The notes under the pieces are model-generated. The model was not told the DNA's origin, did not search any database, and was given only the letters and a program-made list of their open reading frames with translations. A program made the translations under genes and the position numbers. Source: Chlamydiales bacterium (GTDB taxonomy: Bacteria > Chlamydiota > Chlamydiia > Chlamydiales > JAACFD01). From it: a stretch of DNA of 11,624 bases. Shown here in pieces: positions 1 through 7,057 of the stretch; the first letter of the stretch is position 1, and each line of letters opens with the position of its first letter. The stretch covers positions 1 to 11,624 of the forward strand of contig JAACFD010000035.1 of NCBI GenBank assembly GCA_009937555.1. Reading direction: 5' to 3'.

Positions 1-105
1 GTTACTATCTGAAAGCAAAAAAACTTTTTCAATCTTTGGAAGGTCTTTTCTAATTAGATAAGGAAGGGATTTTGTAACAGGTTCTACAATCTTTATATTT
101 TCCAT
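1..105 (-). CDS. Partial gene, 5' end only; possibly DHQ-synthase/polyol-dehydrogenase superfamily
   Basis: An open frame of 35 codons starts at ATG 105 and runs without a stop off the left edge (start MENIKIVEP, last visible residues KVFLLSDSN). It lies 16 bases after the TGA stop of the AAC(3)-like gene. A GAGGA at 119-123 overlaps that stop and could serve as ribosome binding site, though its 13-base spacing is long. The same strand and short gap suggest co-transcription. The order 'LPYLI, helix, KVFLLSDSN' recalls the N-terminal strand-helix-strand of the 3-dehydroquinate synthase / iron-alcohol dehydrogenase superfamily, where a beta strand ends in T/SDxN. With only 35 residues this is a guess. 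The existence of the gene is much better supported than its family. Confidence 0.55.
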   Translation of the reverse strand, partial: MENIKIVEPVTKSLPYLIRKDLPKIEKVFLLSDSN

Positions 106-121
106 ATATACTAAGTGTTCC

Positions 122-904
122 TCAGTCTGTTTGATAAAATGGGGACTGTATAAAAAAACAAGGGTCCCGGTTTATTAATTTGGCCCCTAATTCTAATATT
201 TTTCTTGCTTCACAGCAATAAATATAACCCATTCCAAGCTCTTCCCTTTTTAGCAACTTATTATCAATCATGGCTTGTTTAAACGGTGTATGACGATACT
301 CTACTTTACCAAGGTGTCTGACAAATGCAAAAAAAGGACCTTCTACCTGCTTATTATTATAGAACACAGGAGTAAAAAAAGTTTTGTGATAGAAATAACT
401 AACGCCAACAAGTTGTTCTATGTGGTGGATAAAGGTCATTGCTTTTCCTGGGTCAGCTCCCAAGAAGATAATTTTTCCATTTACTTCACACAAGCGGTCA
501 AAAGGAGTATTATAACCAAATGCACACCTGCTTACTTCTCCGCAAAGAGATTTAGGATCTTTTCCAATAGCTGAAAATGAAAATAAAGGGTGAAGGGAAC
601 GAAAGCTATCTTTTTGTTTACGGATATACTCAGAAAATATATCTAACTCAGAGGGTGTTGATTCATAATAGAAAGGTTTATTGGAACGAGCATAGTTGTA
701 CGAAAAGCTTGGGACCATTAAGTTGCCATTGGGGATAGAACCTAAAATAGTACTGGAGATTGCTTCTAAATATTCTGTATGCTTTAATTTTCCTTTTAAA
801 AGCCCTAGGGTTGACAGATCAGAATGGACAAGTAACTGTGAATTTCTTTCTACCCCTAGTTTTTTGAGGCAGCTAGAAAGTTCTGATGTGGTAAAAAAAT
901 ACAT
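122..904 (-). CDS. AAC(3)-family N-acetyltransferase-like protein
   Basis: A 260-residue protein of the Antibiotic_NAT (aminoglycoside 3-N-acetyltransferase) fold, close to the usual family length of about 260-280. Visible family landmarks are LLVHSDLSTLG (about 24-34), MVPSFSYNY (63-71), the RSLHPLFSFSAIG stretch (102-114), FGYNTPFDRL (129-138), and IIFLGAD followed by T-FIHHIEQ (145-164), whose His and Glu match the conserved catalytic pair region. Members transfer acetyl from acetyl-CoA to an amino group on an aminoglycoside or sugar. Many homologues sit in surface-polysaccharide or secondary-metabolite clusters and are not resistance genes. The start at 904 is preferred over ATG 913 because AAGGA at 913-917 overlaps the first ATG and lies 8 bases before the second. 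It probably forms an operon with the partial gene at the left edge. The fold assignment is fairly sure; the substrate is unknown. Confidence 0.8.
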   Translation of the reverse strand: MYFFTTSELSSCLKKLGVERNSQLLVHSDLSTLGLLKGKLKHTEYLEAISSTILGSIPNGNLMVPSFSYNYARSNKPFYYESTPSELDIFSEYIRKQKDSFRSLHPLFSFSAIGKDPKSLCGEVSRCAFGYNTPFDRLCEVNGKIIFLGADPGKAMTFIHHIEQLVGVSYFYHKTFFTPVFYNNKQVEGPFFAFVRHLGKVEYRHTPFKQAMIDNKLLKREELGMGYIYCCEARKILELGAKLINRDPCFFIQSPFYQTD

Positions 905-912
905 AAGTGTCA

Positions 913-917
913 TCCTT
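913..917 (-). promoter_or_regulatory. Ribosome binding site choosing the 904 start
   Basis: On the minus strand the sequence reads AAAAGGATGACACTTATG. The AAGGA core overlaps the upstream ATG (913) and stands 8 bases before the second ATG (904), so the second ATG is the more likely start of the AAC(3)-like gene. Confidence 0.6.
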
Positions 918-928
918 TTGGAAATTTG

Positions 929-958
929 TTTATAATTATATCAGAAATATAATGGCAA
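929..958 (-). promoter_or_regulatory. Candidate sigma-70-type promoter for the AAC(3)-like gene
   Basis: On the minus strand, TTGCCA (953-958) is separated by 18 bases from TATAAA (929-934), giving a short leader before the SD at 913-917. The segment is very A/T-rich and lies between two divergent genes, so near-matches arise easily by chance. The -35 box overlaps the first codons of the divergent gene. Confidence 0.35.
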
Positions 959-1722
959 GAAAGTTATTAGAAAACCAAAGTATAAGAAGTTGTTTTCCAG
1001 CTCCTTTTGATTCTAAACGGCACTTATTTCCTCTACCTTCTAGAGGAGTTAAAAAGCCAGGGGAATGTCTGGAAAAAGAGAAGACAAGCTTCCAGAAAAA
1101 ATTTCAGGTCTCTGTTGAGTGGGTTCGCATTTTATATACAAATAAGTTGCCCTGGTTTAGACCCTCAGCTGTTTCTATTAGAGAAAATCGCTTAAATACA
1201 TGTGTTTTTTTGGGTGAGTCATGCCGAAATAGAGCTATAGATAAAGGCCTTGAGGAGGTTGTTCATCATGAATTTATCCATTTATGTCGGCAAAGAATCT
1301 TAGGAGACACTAGTTTTGAAGAAATGCTAGCGTATTTTTATATGAATAGCTTTTGGAAAAGACTAATAGCCCCTGTTGTGTTTTCTAAATCTATTCAAGT
1401 GTTACTTTCAGCTGCTCTTATACTTTTTTGTTTTGTTGATTTTTCCTTTGGTTTACAAGATGCTTTTTTAGTTAAGTTATTTGCTTCGCTATTTATAGTT
1501 CTATCCCTTCAAGCTCAATACTTTTCCTTATTCTTTCTTAAAAATAAGCTTAAAAGAGTTTTAAGGGATGGTCTGAACGTGGATGCTTTGCTAATACGTT
1601 TAACCCAGGAAGAGATTGCATTGTTTTCTAAATTATCTAGAGAAGAGATAAGTAAAGTCGCTTGTTCGTGGAGCTTAAGGCACTTTAGATGGGAGGGGCT
1701 TTACAGGAGTTTTTTTAGTTAA
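952..1722 (+). CDS. Membrane protein with HExxH zinc-metalloprotease motif, function unknown
   Basis: A 256-residue protein from ATG 952. A GTG at 907 would add 15 residues but would run across the start of the divergent gene; neither start has a clear Shine-Dalgarno site. The N-terminal half is soluble. It has a strand-like segment, SIRENRLNTCVFLGES (about 75-90), then GLEEVVHHEFIHLCR with HExxH at 106-110 and a possible third ligand in FEEMLAYF (E123 or E124). This spacing fits gluzincin-type zinc peptidases. Two hydrophobic segments follow, at about 138-168 and 171-196, then a basic, amphipathic C-terminal tail. I recognise no named family. The motif suggests a membrane-anchored peptidase, but activity is inference. 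The gene is divergent from the AAC(3)-like gene and converges on rpoN, its last 8 bases overlapping the rpoN end. Confidence 0.72.
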   Translation: MARKLLENQSIRSCFPAPFDSKRHLFPLPSRGVKKPGECLEKEKTSFQKKFQVSVEWVRILYTNKLPWFRPSAVSIRENRLNTCVFLGESCRNRAIDKGLEEVVHHEFIHLCRQRILGDTSFEEMLAYFYMNSFWKRLIAPVVFSKSIQVLLSAALILFCFVDFSFGLQDAFLVKLFASLFIVLSLQAQYFSLFFLKNKLKRVLRDGLNVDALLIRLTQEEIALFSKLSREEISKVACSWSLRHFRWEGLYRSFFS

Positions 1723-3190
1723 ATTTTTTTCTTTGAGAGGTGTTGCCTATGTTCAACTCTCTTCGATATTTTGCCACTGTACGCCTTGCACAAGGGATTC
1801 CTTGCTCGTTTAGCATATTTGATATAGCCTGATCGGATAAAGGCTTAGACTTATTCTCTTGATCGATTATTTCTAATAAGGTCTTTTTTACTGTATGAGA
1901 GGAAATATCCTCTCCTTGGTCGGTAACAAAAGAGTTGGTAAAAAAAGATCTTAAAGGTTTTAGGCCTCTTAAACAGCTAGCATATTTATTAGCAACAGCT
2001 CTGGCTATTGTTGACTCATGCAGCTCTAATTCTTGTGCAACTGTTTTCATTGTTAGGGGGGTTAACTTACCTGATTCTGAAGTTAAGTAGCTGTGCTGTT
2101 TTTCTGCTAAAAGTTCAGCTATTTTTTTAAGGGTGTTATTTCTATGGTGAATATTTTGCAAGAGCCACTTCCCTGATGAGATTTTTTGTAGGATATACTC
2201 TTTGGTCTCTTTATCTACGCTCTGATCTTCAAGCATGGTTAGGTACTTGCTATTGATTTTCAAGAAAGGGATCTCTTCCTCATTTATTTCAACTCTTAAG
2301 CTAGCCCCTTCACTAACAAAATAAACGTCAGGTGTAATATAGGAGCTTTTCTCTTCTAGAAGGAAATTACCAGGATGGAAGTCAAGCTTTGCAATATCTT
2401 TTTCAATTGCTTCCATTACTTTTGGCAGGCTTTTTTTTAGTTTCTTAGCTATTTGAGGAATCTTGTTGTGTAATAGTTCCTGATAAAATTCATCAACAAT
2501 TCTGAAAGCAAGAGTATCTTTCTTTTTTAAGCAGCTTAACTGAATTAAAAGGCTTTCTTGAAAATTTCTTGCCCCTACCCCGAAAGGTTCAAAAGTTTGT
2601 ATAACTTTGAGAATGCTTTCTAACTTCTCTTCAGAGGTGTCTTCTAGGGCTGCAATTTCTGCCAGGGAGGAGGAGAAAAAACCTTGTTTATCTAGGTTGC
2701 CAATAATGATCTCTGATAAGTGGAGATCTTCAGTTTTCTCAAAAACTTCATGAGCTTGTTTTGTTAGGAATGTAAATAAAGAGGTGCTTCCTTGAATAGA
2801 GTTTATTTGGTGAGCCTGAAGCTTTTCCTCTTCTGCTGTTTTTTTTGTCACAAAGCCTGACTGTTCTATCATTTGATCGCCAAACTCTTCTCCTAACTTC
2901 TGTAGAACTTCAAAATCACCTTCATCAAGATGAATTTCTTCAACTTCCTCTAAATCTTTTTCTTCTTTACTATCTTGCGGGGCTTTTACTTCATCAGAGT
3001 GATGAGCATCTGATACCTCTAAAATAGGGTTATTCTCTAACTCATTATTGATGATAGAATTTAGCTCTAAAACAGGAAGCTGCAAGAGGTTAATAGCCTG
3101 TTGCATTTGTGGAGACATAATGAGGCGCTGTGTCTGCTTTAAACTCTGCGACTGCTTTTGATTTATATTTATAGAAAAGGACGGCGCCAT
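1715..3190 (-). CDS. rpoN: RNA polymerase sigma-54 factor RpoN
   Basis: A 491-residue sigma-54, near the usual length of about 475-500. Region I, the activator-response domain, is at 10-56 with the typical Gln/Leu-rich pattern (TQRLIMSPQMQQAINLLQLP). An acidic region II linker spans about 62-108. The core-binding domain follows at about 130-320, then a helix-turn-helix at about 380-403 and the RpoN box ARRTVAKYRREL at 468-479, which contacts the -24 promoter element. It directs core RNA polymerase to -24/-12 promoters and needs an AAA+ activator to open them; no such activator is encoded in this window. The start is well set: GGGGAGG (3196-3202) lies 5 bases upstream of ATG 3190. The uvrD gene is upstream on the same strand, 149 bp away, and a candidate own promoter lies in the gap. 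The 3' end overlaps the convergent HExxH gene by 8 bp. Confidence 0.97.
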   Translation of the reverse strand: MAPSFSININQKQSQSLKQTQRLIMSPQMQQAINLLQLPVLELNSIINNELENNPILEVSDAHHSDEVKAPQDSKEEKDLEEVEEIHLDEGDFEVLQKLGEEFGDQMIEQSGFVTKKTAEEEKLQAHQINSIQGSTSLFTFLTKQAHEVFEKTEDLHLSEIIIGNLDKQGFFSSSLAEIAALEDTSEEKLESILKVIQTFEPFGVGARNFQESLLIQLSCLKKKDTLAFRIVDEFYQELLHNKIPQIAKKLKKSLPKVMEAIEKDIAKLDFHPGNFLLEEKSSYITPDVYFVSEGASLRVEINEEEIPFLKINSKYLTMLEDQSVDKETKEYILQKISSGKWLLQNIHHRNNTLKKIAELLAEKQHSYLTSESGKLTPLTMKTVAQELELHESTIARAVANKYASCLRGLKPLRSFFTNSFVTDQGEDISSHTVKKTLLEIIDQENKSKPLSDQAISNMLNEQGIPCARRTVAKYRRELNIGNTSQRKKFN

Positions 3191-3232
3191 CTAAACCTCC
3201 CCAGGTTTATTGAAGTAAATGTAAATCCCTAA

Positions 3233-3256
3233 TTAAGAGAAAGATAAAGGTGACAT
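3233..3256 (-). CDS. Possible 7-codon leader ORF ahead of rpoN
   Basis: On the minus strand a near-perfect Shine-Dalgarno sequence, TAAGGAGG (3263-3270), is followed after 6 bases by ATG, six further codons and TAA (peptide MSPLSFS). It sits 42 bases before the rpoN start and just downstream of a consensus -10 box, so it would lie at the very 5' end of the rpoN mRNA. The SD is as strong as that of rpoN itself. No run of regulatory codons is apparent, so attenuation is not evident. It may be translated, or it may simply be a ribosome standby site. Confidence 0.35.
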   Translation of the reverse strand: MSPLSFS

Positions 3257-3275
3257 GGAATGCCTCCTTACTCGT

Positions 3276-3303
3276 ATTATAAGGATTTATTTTAAAAAGT
3301 AAA
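3276..3303 (-). promoter_or_regulatory. rpoN: Candidate sigma-70-type promoter for rpoN
   Basis: On the minus strand, TTTACT (3298-3303, four matches to TTGACA) is separated by 16 bases from a perfect TATAAT (3276-3281). The expected start of transcription, near 3269, falls at the SD of the 7-codon leader ORF. The -35 box borders the T-run that ends the uvrD transcript. Confidence 0.5.
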
Positions 3304-3323
3304 AAAAAAAGCGTTTTAGGCGC
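3301..3323 (-). terminator. Weak possible terminator after uvrD
   Basis: Seventeen bases after the uvrD stop, the minus strand reads GCG-CCTAAAA-CGC followed by ten T residues (3301-3310). The stem is only 3 bp, so the hairpin is poor even though the T-run is strong. Some read-through into rpoN is likely. Confidence 0.3.
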
Positions 3324-3339
3324 AATAGAACAAATTAGG

Positions 3340-5526
3340 TTATTTTGTAATAGCCTGTATAGGAGCGTATTGAGCAAGCAGTTTTTTTTGACTATTGTCT
3401 CTGAGGAAGCGAATTTGATAAATAACTCCCATACTACCCTCACTTACATTCTCAATAATACCTTCACCAAAGTCTTTATGGCGAACTCTATCTTGAATGT
3501 TTAATGATGGAGTTGATGAAGGAGATGAAGGTTCTTCCTTCTGCTCACTGGTGTTATTGCTTACATCAAACTGATCTGGAGACTCATAAGGTAAGAAAAC
3601 TCTTTTTATACAGTCTGCTGGTAGCTCTTTTAAAAAGCGGCTTGGCCTCATTCTTCTTTGGCTTCCCCATAAAAAGCGAAACTTTGAAGCGCTTAGGTAT
3701 AGCCTTTCTTCAGCTCTAGTTATACCTACGTAGCAAAGCCGTCTCTCTTCTTCAAGGGCAGCTTCAGAGTCAAAGGAGTTGATATGAGGGAATAGTTCTT
3801 CCTCTAAACCACAAATAAAGCTCGTGTTAAACTCTAGTCCCTTACCATTATGGATGGTCATTAAACTAACTTTTTCTGTTAGCTCAGCACTTTCTTCATC
3901 AAGAGCTCCTCTCAAAGAAATTTCCTCTAGGAACTGATGCAGGTTGCACTCTGCTTCCATGAAGTCTTTTTCAGCACCTTTTGCAACTAGTTCTTCCAAG
4001 TTTGCTTTCTTATCCTGAAAGGTATCAGGATCTCCCTTTAGAAGTTCTAGATAACCCGTCTCAGAGATGACTGTTTCAATTAGAGCTTGCATTTGCGTGT
4101 TGTCTGTTAATGCCTGGAGTTTATTAATAAGGCTGGCGTAGTGGTTAAGTCCTTCAATCTGTCTTTTACTTAGCCTGATTTGGTGGTCTGAGAAAGGTAA
4201 AGAGCATAGCTGCTGAATTGCTTGTAAAAGGGACAAGTTTTTCTTTTGTGCAAAAGCTGTTATTTTTTGGACAGTCTGGTCTCCCAGCCCTCTCTTAGGG
4301 ATATTAATAGTTCGTTTGAATGCAACTAAGTCATTGCCTGTTAGTGTAAATTTTAAGAAGGCAAGGATATCCTTTATCTCTCTTCTCTGATAAAAAGAGA
4401 TTCCTCCAATGATCTGGTATGGAATGTTTTCTGAAAGCAGCTGATCTTCGAGAACCCTTGATTGGAAGTTTGTCCGGTAGAAAATAACCATGTCATTTAG
4501 TGACAACTGCCTTTTAGCTTGAAGAGATTGTATTTTTTTTATGATAAATGAAGCTTCATCTATCTCATCCTTAGCAATAAACAGGTGGATAGGTTCCCCT
4601 TGACCTTTTTGTGACCACAGGTTTTTTTCTAGGCGGTTACTGTTTTGCTCAATCAAAGTATTTGCTGAGTTTAGGATATTTTCTGTGCTTCGGTAGTTTT
4701 GTTCTAGTTTGATTAGCTTAGCGTTAGGGTAGTCTTTTTGAAACCTAAGAATATTTTCTATATTAGCCCCTCTCCAGGAATATATAGACTGATCCGGGTC
4801 GCCAACAACAAAGAGGTTTTGTCTTTTTTCAACCAGTTTTTTTGCTATAAGGTACTGTGACTGGTTAGTATCTTGATACTCATCAATTAGAAGGTATTGC
4901 CATTTATTCTGATAGTGCTCAAGTACCTCTGGGTACTCTTTGAAAAGCTCTACAACTAAATATAATAAGTCGTCAAAGTCTAAGGCATTGTAATCTTTAA
5001 GTAGGGTTTGGTAGGTGTTAAATATTTGCTCAAAGTGTTTATTAATAAATGGATGATCATACTGCTGAACAAAGTCCTTAGGGGAGGTCATGTTGTTTTT
5101 TAGTTTAGAGATGAGCCCTTTTATAGCTTTGGGCTTCATTTCTTTACTAGTAATCTCTAGCTGATCTAAAACCTCTCTAATGAGTTTTAAAGTGTCTTCC
5201 TCATCATATATTGTAAAGTTTCTACTGTACCCATCTAGTAGGTGTAAAGACTCTTTTAGTATATTAACTCCCAGGCTGTGAAAGGTGCAGATAGTGACAT
5301 AGCTAGAGGTGAGTGACTGTACACGAGTTTTCATTTCTCCTGCAGCCTTGTTGGTAAATGTAACAGCTAAGATTTGTTCGGGTGGGACACCTTTATGAAT
5401 AAGGTTTGCAATTCTTTGTGTAACAATTCGTGTTTTCCCGGATCCAGCTCCAGCTAGAACAAGTAGTGGGCCATCAATATGGGTTGCTGCTTCAAGTTGT
5501 TCGTTGTTAAGGGAATGCTGACTCAT
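3340..5526 (-). CDS. uvrD: UvrD/PcrA-type DNA helicase (SF1A)
   Basis: A 728-residue 3'-5' DNA helicase used in nucleotide excision and mismatch repair and in replication restart. The superfamily 1A motifs are in order: Walker A AGAGSGKTR (25-33), motif Ia TFTNKAAGEMKTR (56-68), motif II DEYQD (215-219), motif III VGDPDQSIYSWRG (241-253), motif IV with LEQNYRS (274-280), motif V MTIHNGKGLEF (556-566) and motif VI YVGITRAEERLY (599-610). A low-complexity Ser/Pro/Glu linker (about 655-675) leads to a C-terminal Tudor-like domain (IQDRVRHKDFGEGII, 677-691). This domain is typical of PcrA/UvrD and in other bacteria binds RNA polymerase. All catalytic motifs are intact. ATG 5526 has AAAAGG 9 bases upstream. 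The gene is divergent from trkA, and rpoN follows on the same strand. The sequence alone does not settle the name between uvrD and pcrA. Confidence 0.95.
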   Translation of the reverse strand: MSQHSLNNEQLEAATHIDGPLLVLAGAGSGKTRIVTQRIANLIHKGVPPEQILAVTFTNKAAGEMKTRVQSLTSSYVTICTFHSLGVNILKESLHLLDGYSRNFTIYDEEDTLKLIREVLDQLEITSKEMKPKAIKGLISKLKNNMTSPKDFVQQYDHPFINKHFEQIFNTYQTLLKDYNALDFDDLLYLVVELFKEYPEVLEHYQNKWQYLLIDEYQDTNQSQYLIAKKLVEKRQNLFVVGDPDQSIYSWRGANIENILRFQKDYPNAKLIKLEQNYRSTENILNSANTLIEQNSNRLEKNLWSQKGQGEPIHLFIAKDEIDEASFIIKKIQSLQAKRQLSLNDMVIFYRTNFQSRVLEDQLLSENIPYQIIGGISFYQRREIKDILAFLKFTLTGNDLVAFKRTINIPKRGLGDQTVQKITAFAQKKNLSLLQAIQQLCSLPFSDHQIRLSKRQIEGLNHYASLINKLQALTDNTQMQALIETVISETGYLELLKGDPDTFQDKKANLEELVAKGAEKDFMEAECNLHQFLEEISLRGALDEESAELTEKVSLMTIHNGKGLEFNTSFICGLEEELFPHINSFDSEAALEEERRLCYVGITRAEERLYLSASKFRFLWGSQRRMRPSRFLKELPADCIKRVFLPYESPDQFDVSNNTSEQKEEPSSPSSTPSLNIQDRVRHKDFGEGIIENVSEGSMGVIYQIRFLRDNSQKKLLAQYAPIQAITK

Positions 5527-5558
5527 TTTACGGTGCCTTTTATCTTTTCGAGAAAAAA

Positions 5559-5588
5559 ATTATAGCTTATGTTTGTTATGAAAGTCCA
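5559..5588 (-). promoter_or_regulatory. uvrD: Candidate sigma-70-type promoter for uvrD
   Basis: On the minus strand, TGGACT (5583-5588, four matches to TTGACA) is separated by 18 bases from a perfect TATAAT (5559-5564). This would give a leader of about 25 bases ending in the SD at 5536-5541. Confidence 0.45.
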
Positions 5589-5613
5589 GCTTATTAAGAA
5601 ACAAAACAGAGAA

Positions 5614-5643
5614 TTGATAAGACAATTAAAGTATTTTTATAAA
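5614..5643 (+). promoter_or_regulatory. Candidate sigma-70-type promoter for trkA-trkH-prmA
   Basis: TTGATA (5614-5619, four of six matches to TTGACA) is separated by 18 bases from TATAAA (5638-5643). The predicted transcript would start near 5650, inside the in-frame N-terminal extension of trkA. That supports ATG 5704 as the real start. The divergent uvrD promoter lies about 25 bases away, so the 177-bp gap carries both. Confidence 0.42.
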
Positions 5644-5703
5644 TCACACCATATACTATATAAATGTAGTACTTTATCCATCAAACTTAAGGTAGAATCC
5701 TCT

Positions 5704-7056
5704 ATGGATGCCGTTATTTTCGGATCAGGACACTTAGCTTGCCACTTAGCCTCAACTTTTTCAAAAGAGGGAGGAAACGTAACGCTGTTAGATAGTAAGC
5801 AAGACAGGCTAGAGCAAATTTCTCAGGAGATAGATGTTGCTGTGGTTTATGGCTCAGGGACAAACTGGCAGGTTTTAGAAGAGCTTTTAGAAAACTCATG
5901 CGACCTTTTTATTGCCTTAACAAGAGATGATGAAACAAATTTGGTAGCTTGTCACATTGCTAAAAGCCTTGGTTTTCCTAAGACTATAGCAAGAGTGAGA
6001 GAAAAGTTTTACCTTGATGGTGTTAGAGTGAACTTCAGTCGTCTTTTTCAAGTGGATCACCTAATAAGTCCGGAATTACTTGTTGCACAGAATATTGTTA
6101 GCAGTGTGTTTAGTTTAGCTTCTTTAGCAATGGAAAGCTTTGCTCAAGGAGCTATTATGATGAGAACTTTAGTGGTTCCTGAAAAATGGAGGCAGAGCGA
6201 AAAGAAAATGTATGAGCTCAACCTACCTAAGAATTTAATGGTTTCTTTGGTAAATAGAACTTCAGGGAAGTCTAAAGGTAGTATCATTTTTCCACACGGG
6301 CAAGATCATCTCCAAGCATTTGATGAAGTCACTTTTATAGGTGAAACAGAAAGTATTGCTAGCTTGCATGAATGGTTTGGGCTAAAGCAAAAGCAAGTTC
6401 GTAGTGTGGTAATTTTAGGCGGATCACTTGTGGCTAAACATACAGCTACACTTTTGATAAAAAAGGGAGTGAGTGTAAAAATAATTGAGAAAGATTATCA
6501 AAAGTGTATCCAGCTAGCTCAAGATTTACCTCTAGTAACAGTAGTTCATCAAGATGGACTAAGCCCTGCTTTTCTGGAATCTGAAAAAGTACATTTATGT
6601 GATGTTTTTGTAGCGTGCACAAGAGATGACCAGGTTAATATAATGGGGGCATTAGTAGCTAAAGAAATAGGGTGTGAAGATACAATTGTATCTATATCAG
6701 ATATAGCTCTAAAGCCTTTACTGAAAAAACTGGGGATTACTGGAACCGTTTCTCCAAGGCTGAAAGCAGAGAATAAAATTTTATCAATTGCCCATGAAAA
6801 AAGTGTTGCCTCAGCTGTGTCCCTTTATGAAAATCAAGCTGAAATATTTGAGTTAAAGGTTTCTGCAAGCTCAGCACTTGTTGGAATACCTCTTAGAGAG
6901 CTTGGACCTCTTTTTCCTCAGGATTTTCTTATTGTAGGTATACAAAATAAAGGCAGAGTAATGATAGCAAATGGAGGTAGTGTTATATCTCCTGGGGATA
7001 CTGTTATTGTAATTAGCTCCCCAAAACACCAAAAAGAAATACAAAAGATATTTTGA
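5704..7056 (+). CDS. trkA: Trk potassium uptake system NAD-binding regulator TrkA
   Basis: A 450-residue cytosolic protein, matching the usual TrkA length of about 450-460. It has the two-fold RCK_N/RCK_C architecture. The first Rossmann domain begins at MDAVIFGSGHLA (glycine loop 7-12, acidic D30 at the end of strand 2) and carries the TRDDETNLVAC stretch at 73-83; RCK_C follows at about 145-225. The second Rossmann domain begins at about 232 (VVILGGSLVA, E262) and has TRDDQVNIMGALVAKEIG at 306-323; the last RCK_C spans about 378-440. It gates TrkH in response to bound nucleotides. The frame is open upstream to ATG 5569, but the extra 45 residues are basic and unlike TrkA, and a likely promoter lies within them. 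AAGG at 5689-5692 stands 11 bases before ATG 5704. Both glycine loops deviate from GxGxxG. trkH follows after 1 bp. Confidence 0.93.
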   Translation: MDAVIFGSGHLACHLASTFSKEGGNVTLLDSKQDRLEQISQEIDVAVVYGSGTNWQVLEELLENSCDLFIALTRDDETNLVACHIAKSLGFPKTIARVREKFYLDGVRVNFSRLFQVDHLISPELLVAQNIVSSVFSLASLAMESFAQGAIMMRTLVVPEKWRQSEKKMYELNLPKNLMVSLVNRTSGKSKGSIIFPHGQDHLQAFDEVTFIGETESIASLHEWFGLKQKQVRSVVILGGSLVAKHTATLLIKKGVSVKIIEKDYQKCIQLAQDLPLVTVVHQDGLSPAFLESEKVHLCDVFVACTRDDQVNIMGALVAKEIGCEDTIVSISDIALKPLLKKLGITGTVSPRLKAENKILSIAHEKSVASAVSLYENQAEIFELKVSASSALVGIPLRELGPLFPQDFLIVGIQNKGRVMIANGGSVISPGDTVIVISSPKHQKEIQKIF

Positions 7057-7057
7057 T

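Noticed and set aside
122..904. Calling this an aminoglycoside resistance gene
   Set aside because: The fold matches, but many homologues act on other amino sugars or metabolites; resistance cannot be read from the sequence.
275..935. Plus-strand open frames inside the AAC(3)-like gene
   Set aside because: They are antisense to a well-conserved protein, lack SD sites, and their translations show no domain character.
907..951. GTG start giving a 15-residue longer HExxH protein
   Set aside because: It has no SD, would overlap the divergent gene's start region, and the added residues look uninformative; ATG 952 is preferred, with some doubt.
3207..3443. A 78-codon minus-strand frame spanning the uvrD end and the rpoN leader
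   Set aside because: It overlaps the conserved uvrD C-terminus out of frame and has no SD; only the separate 7-codon frame there has initiation signals.
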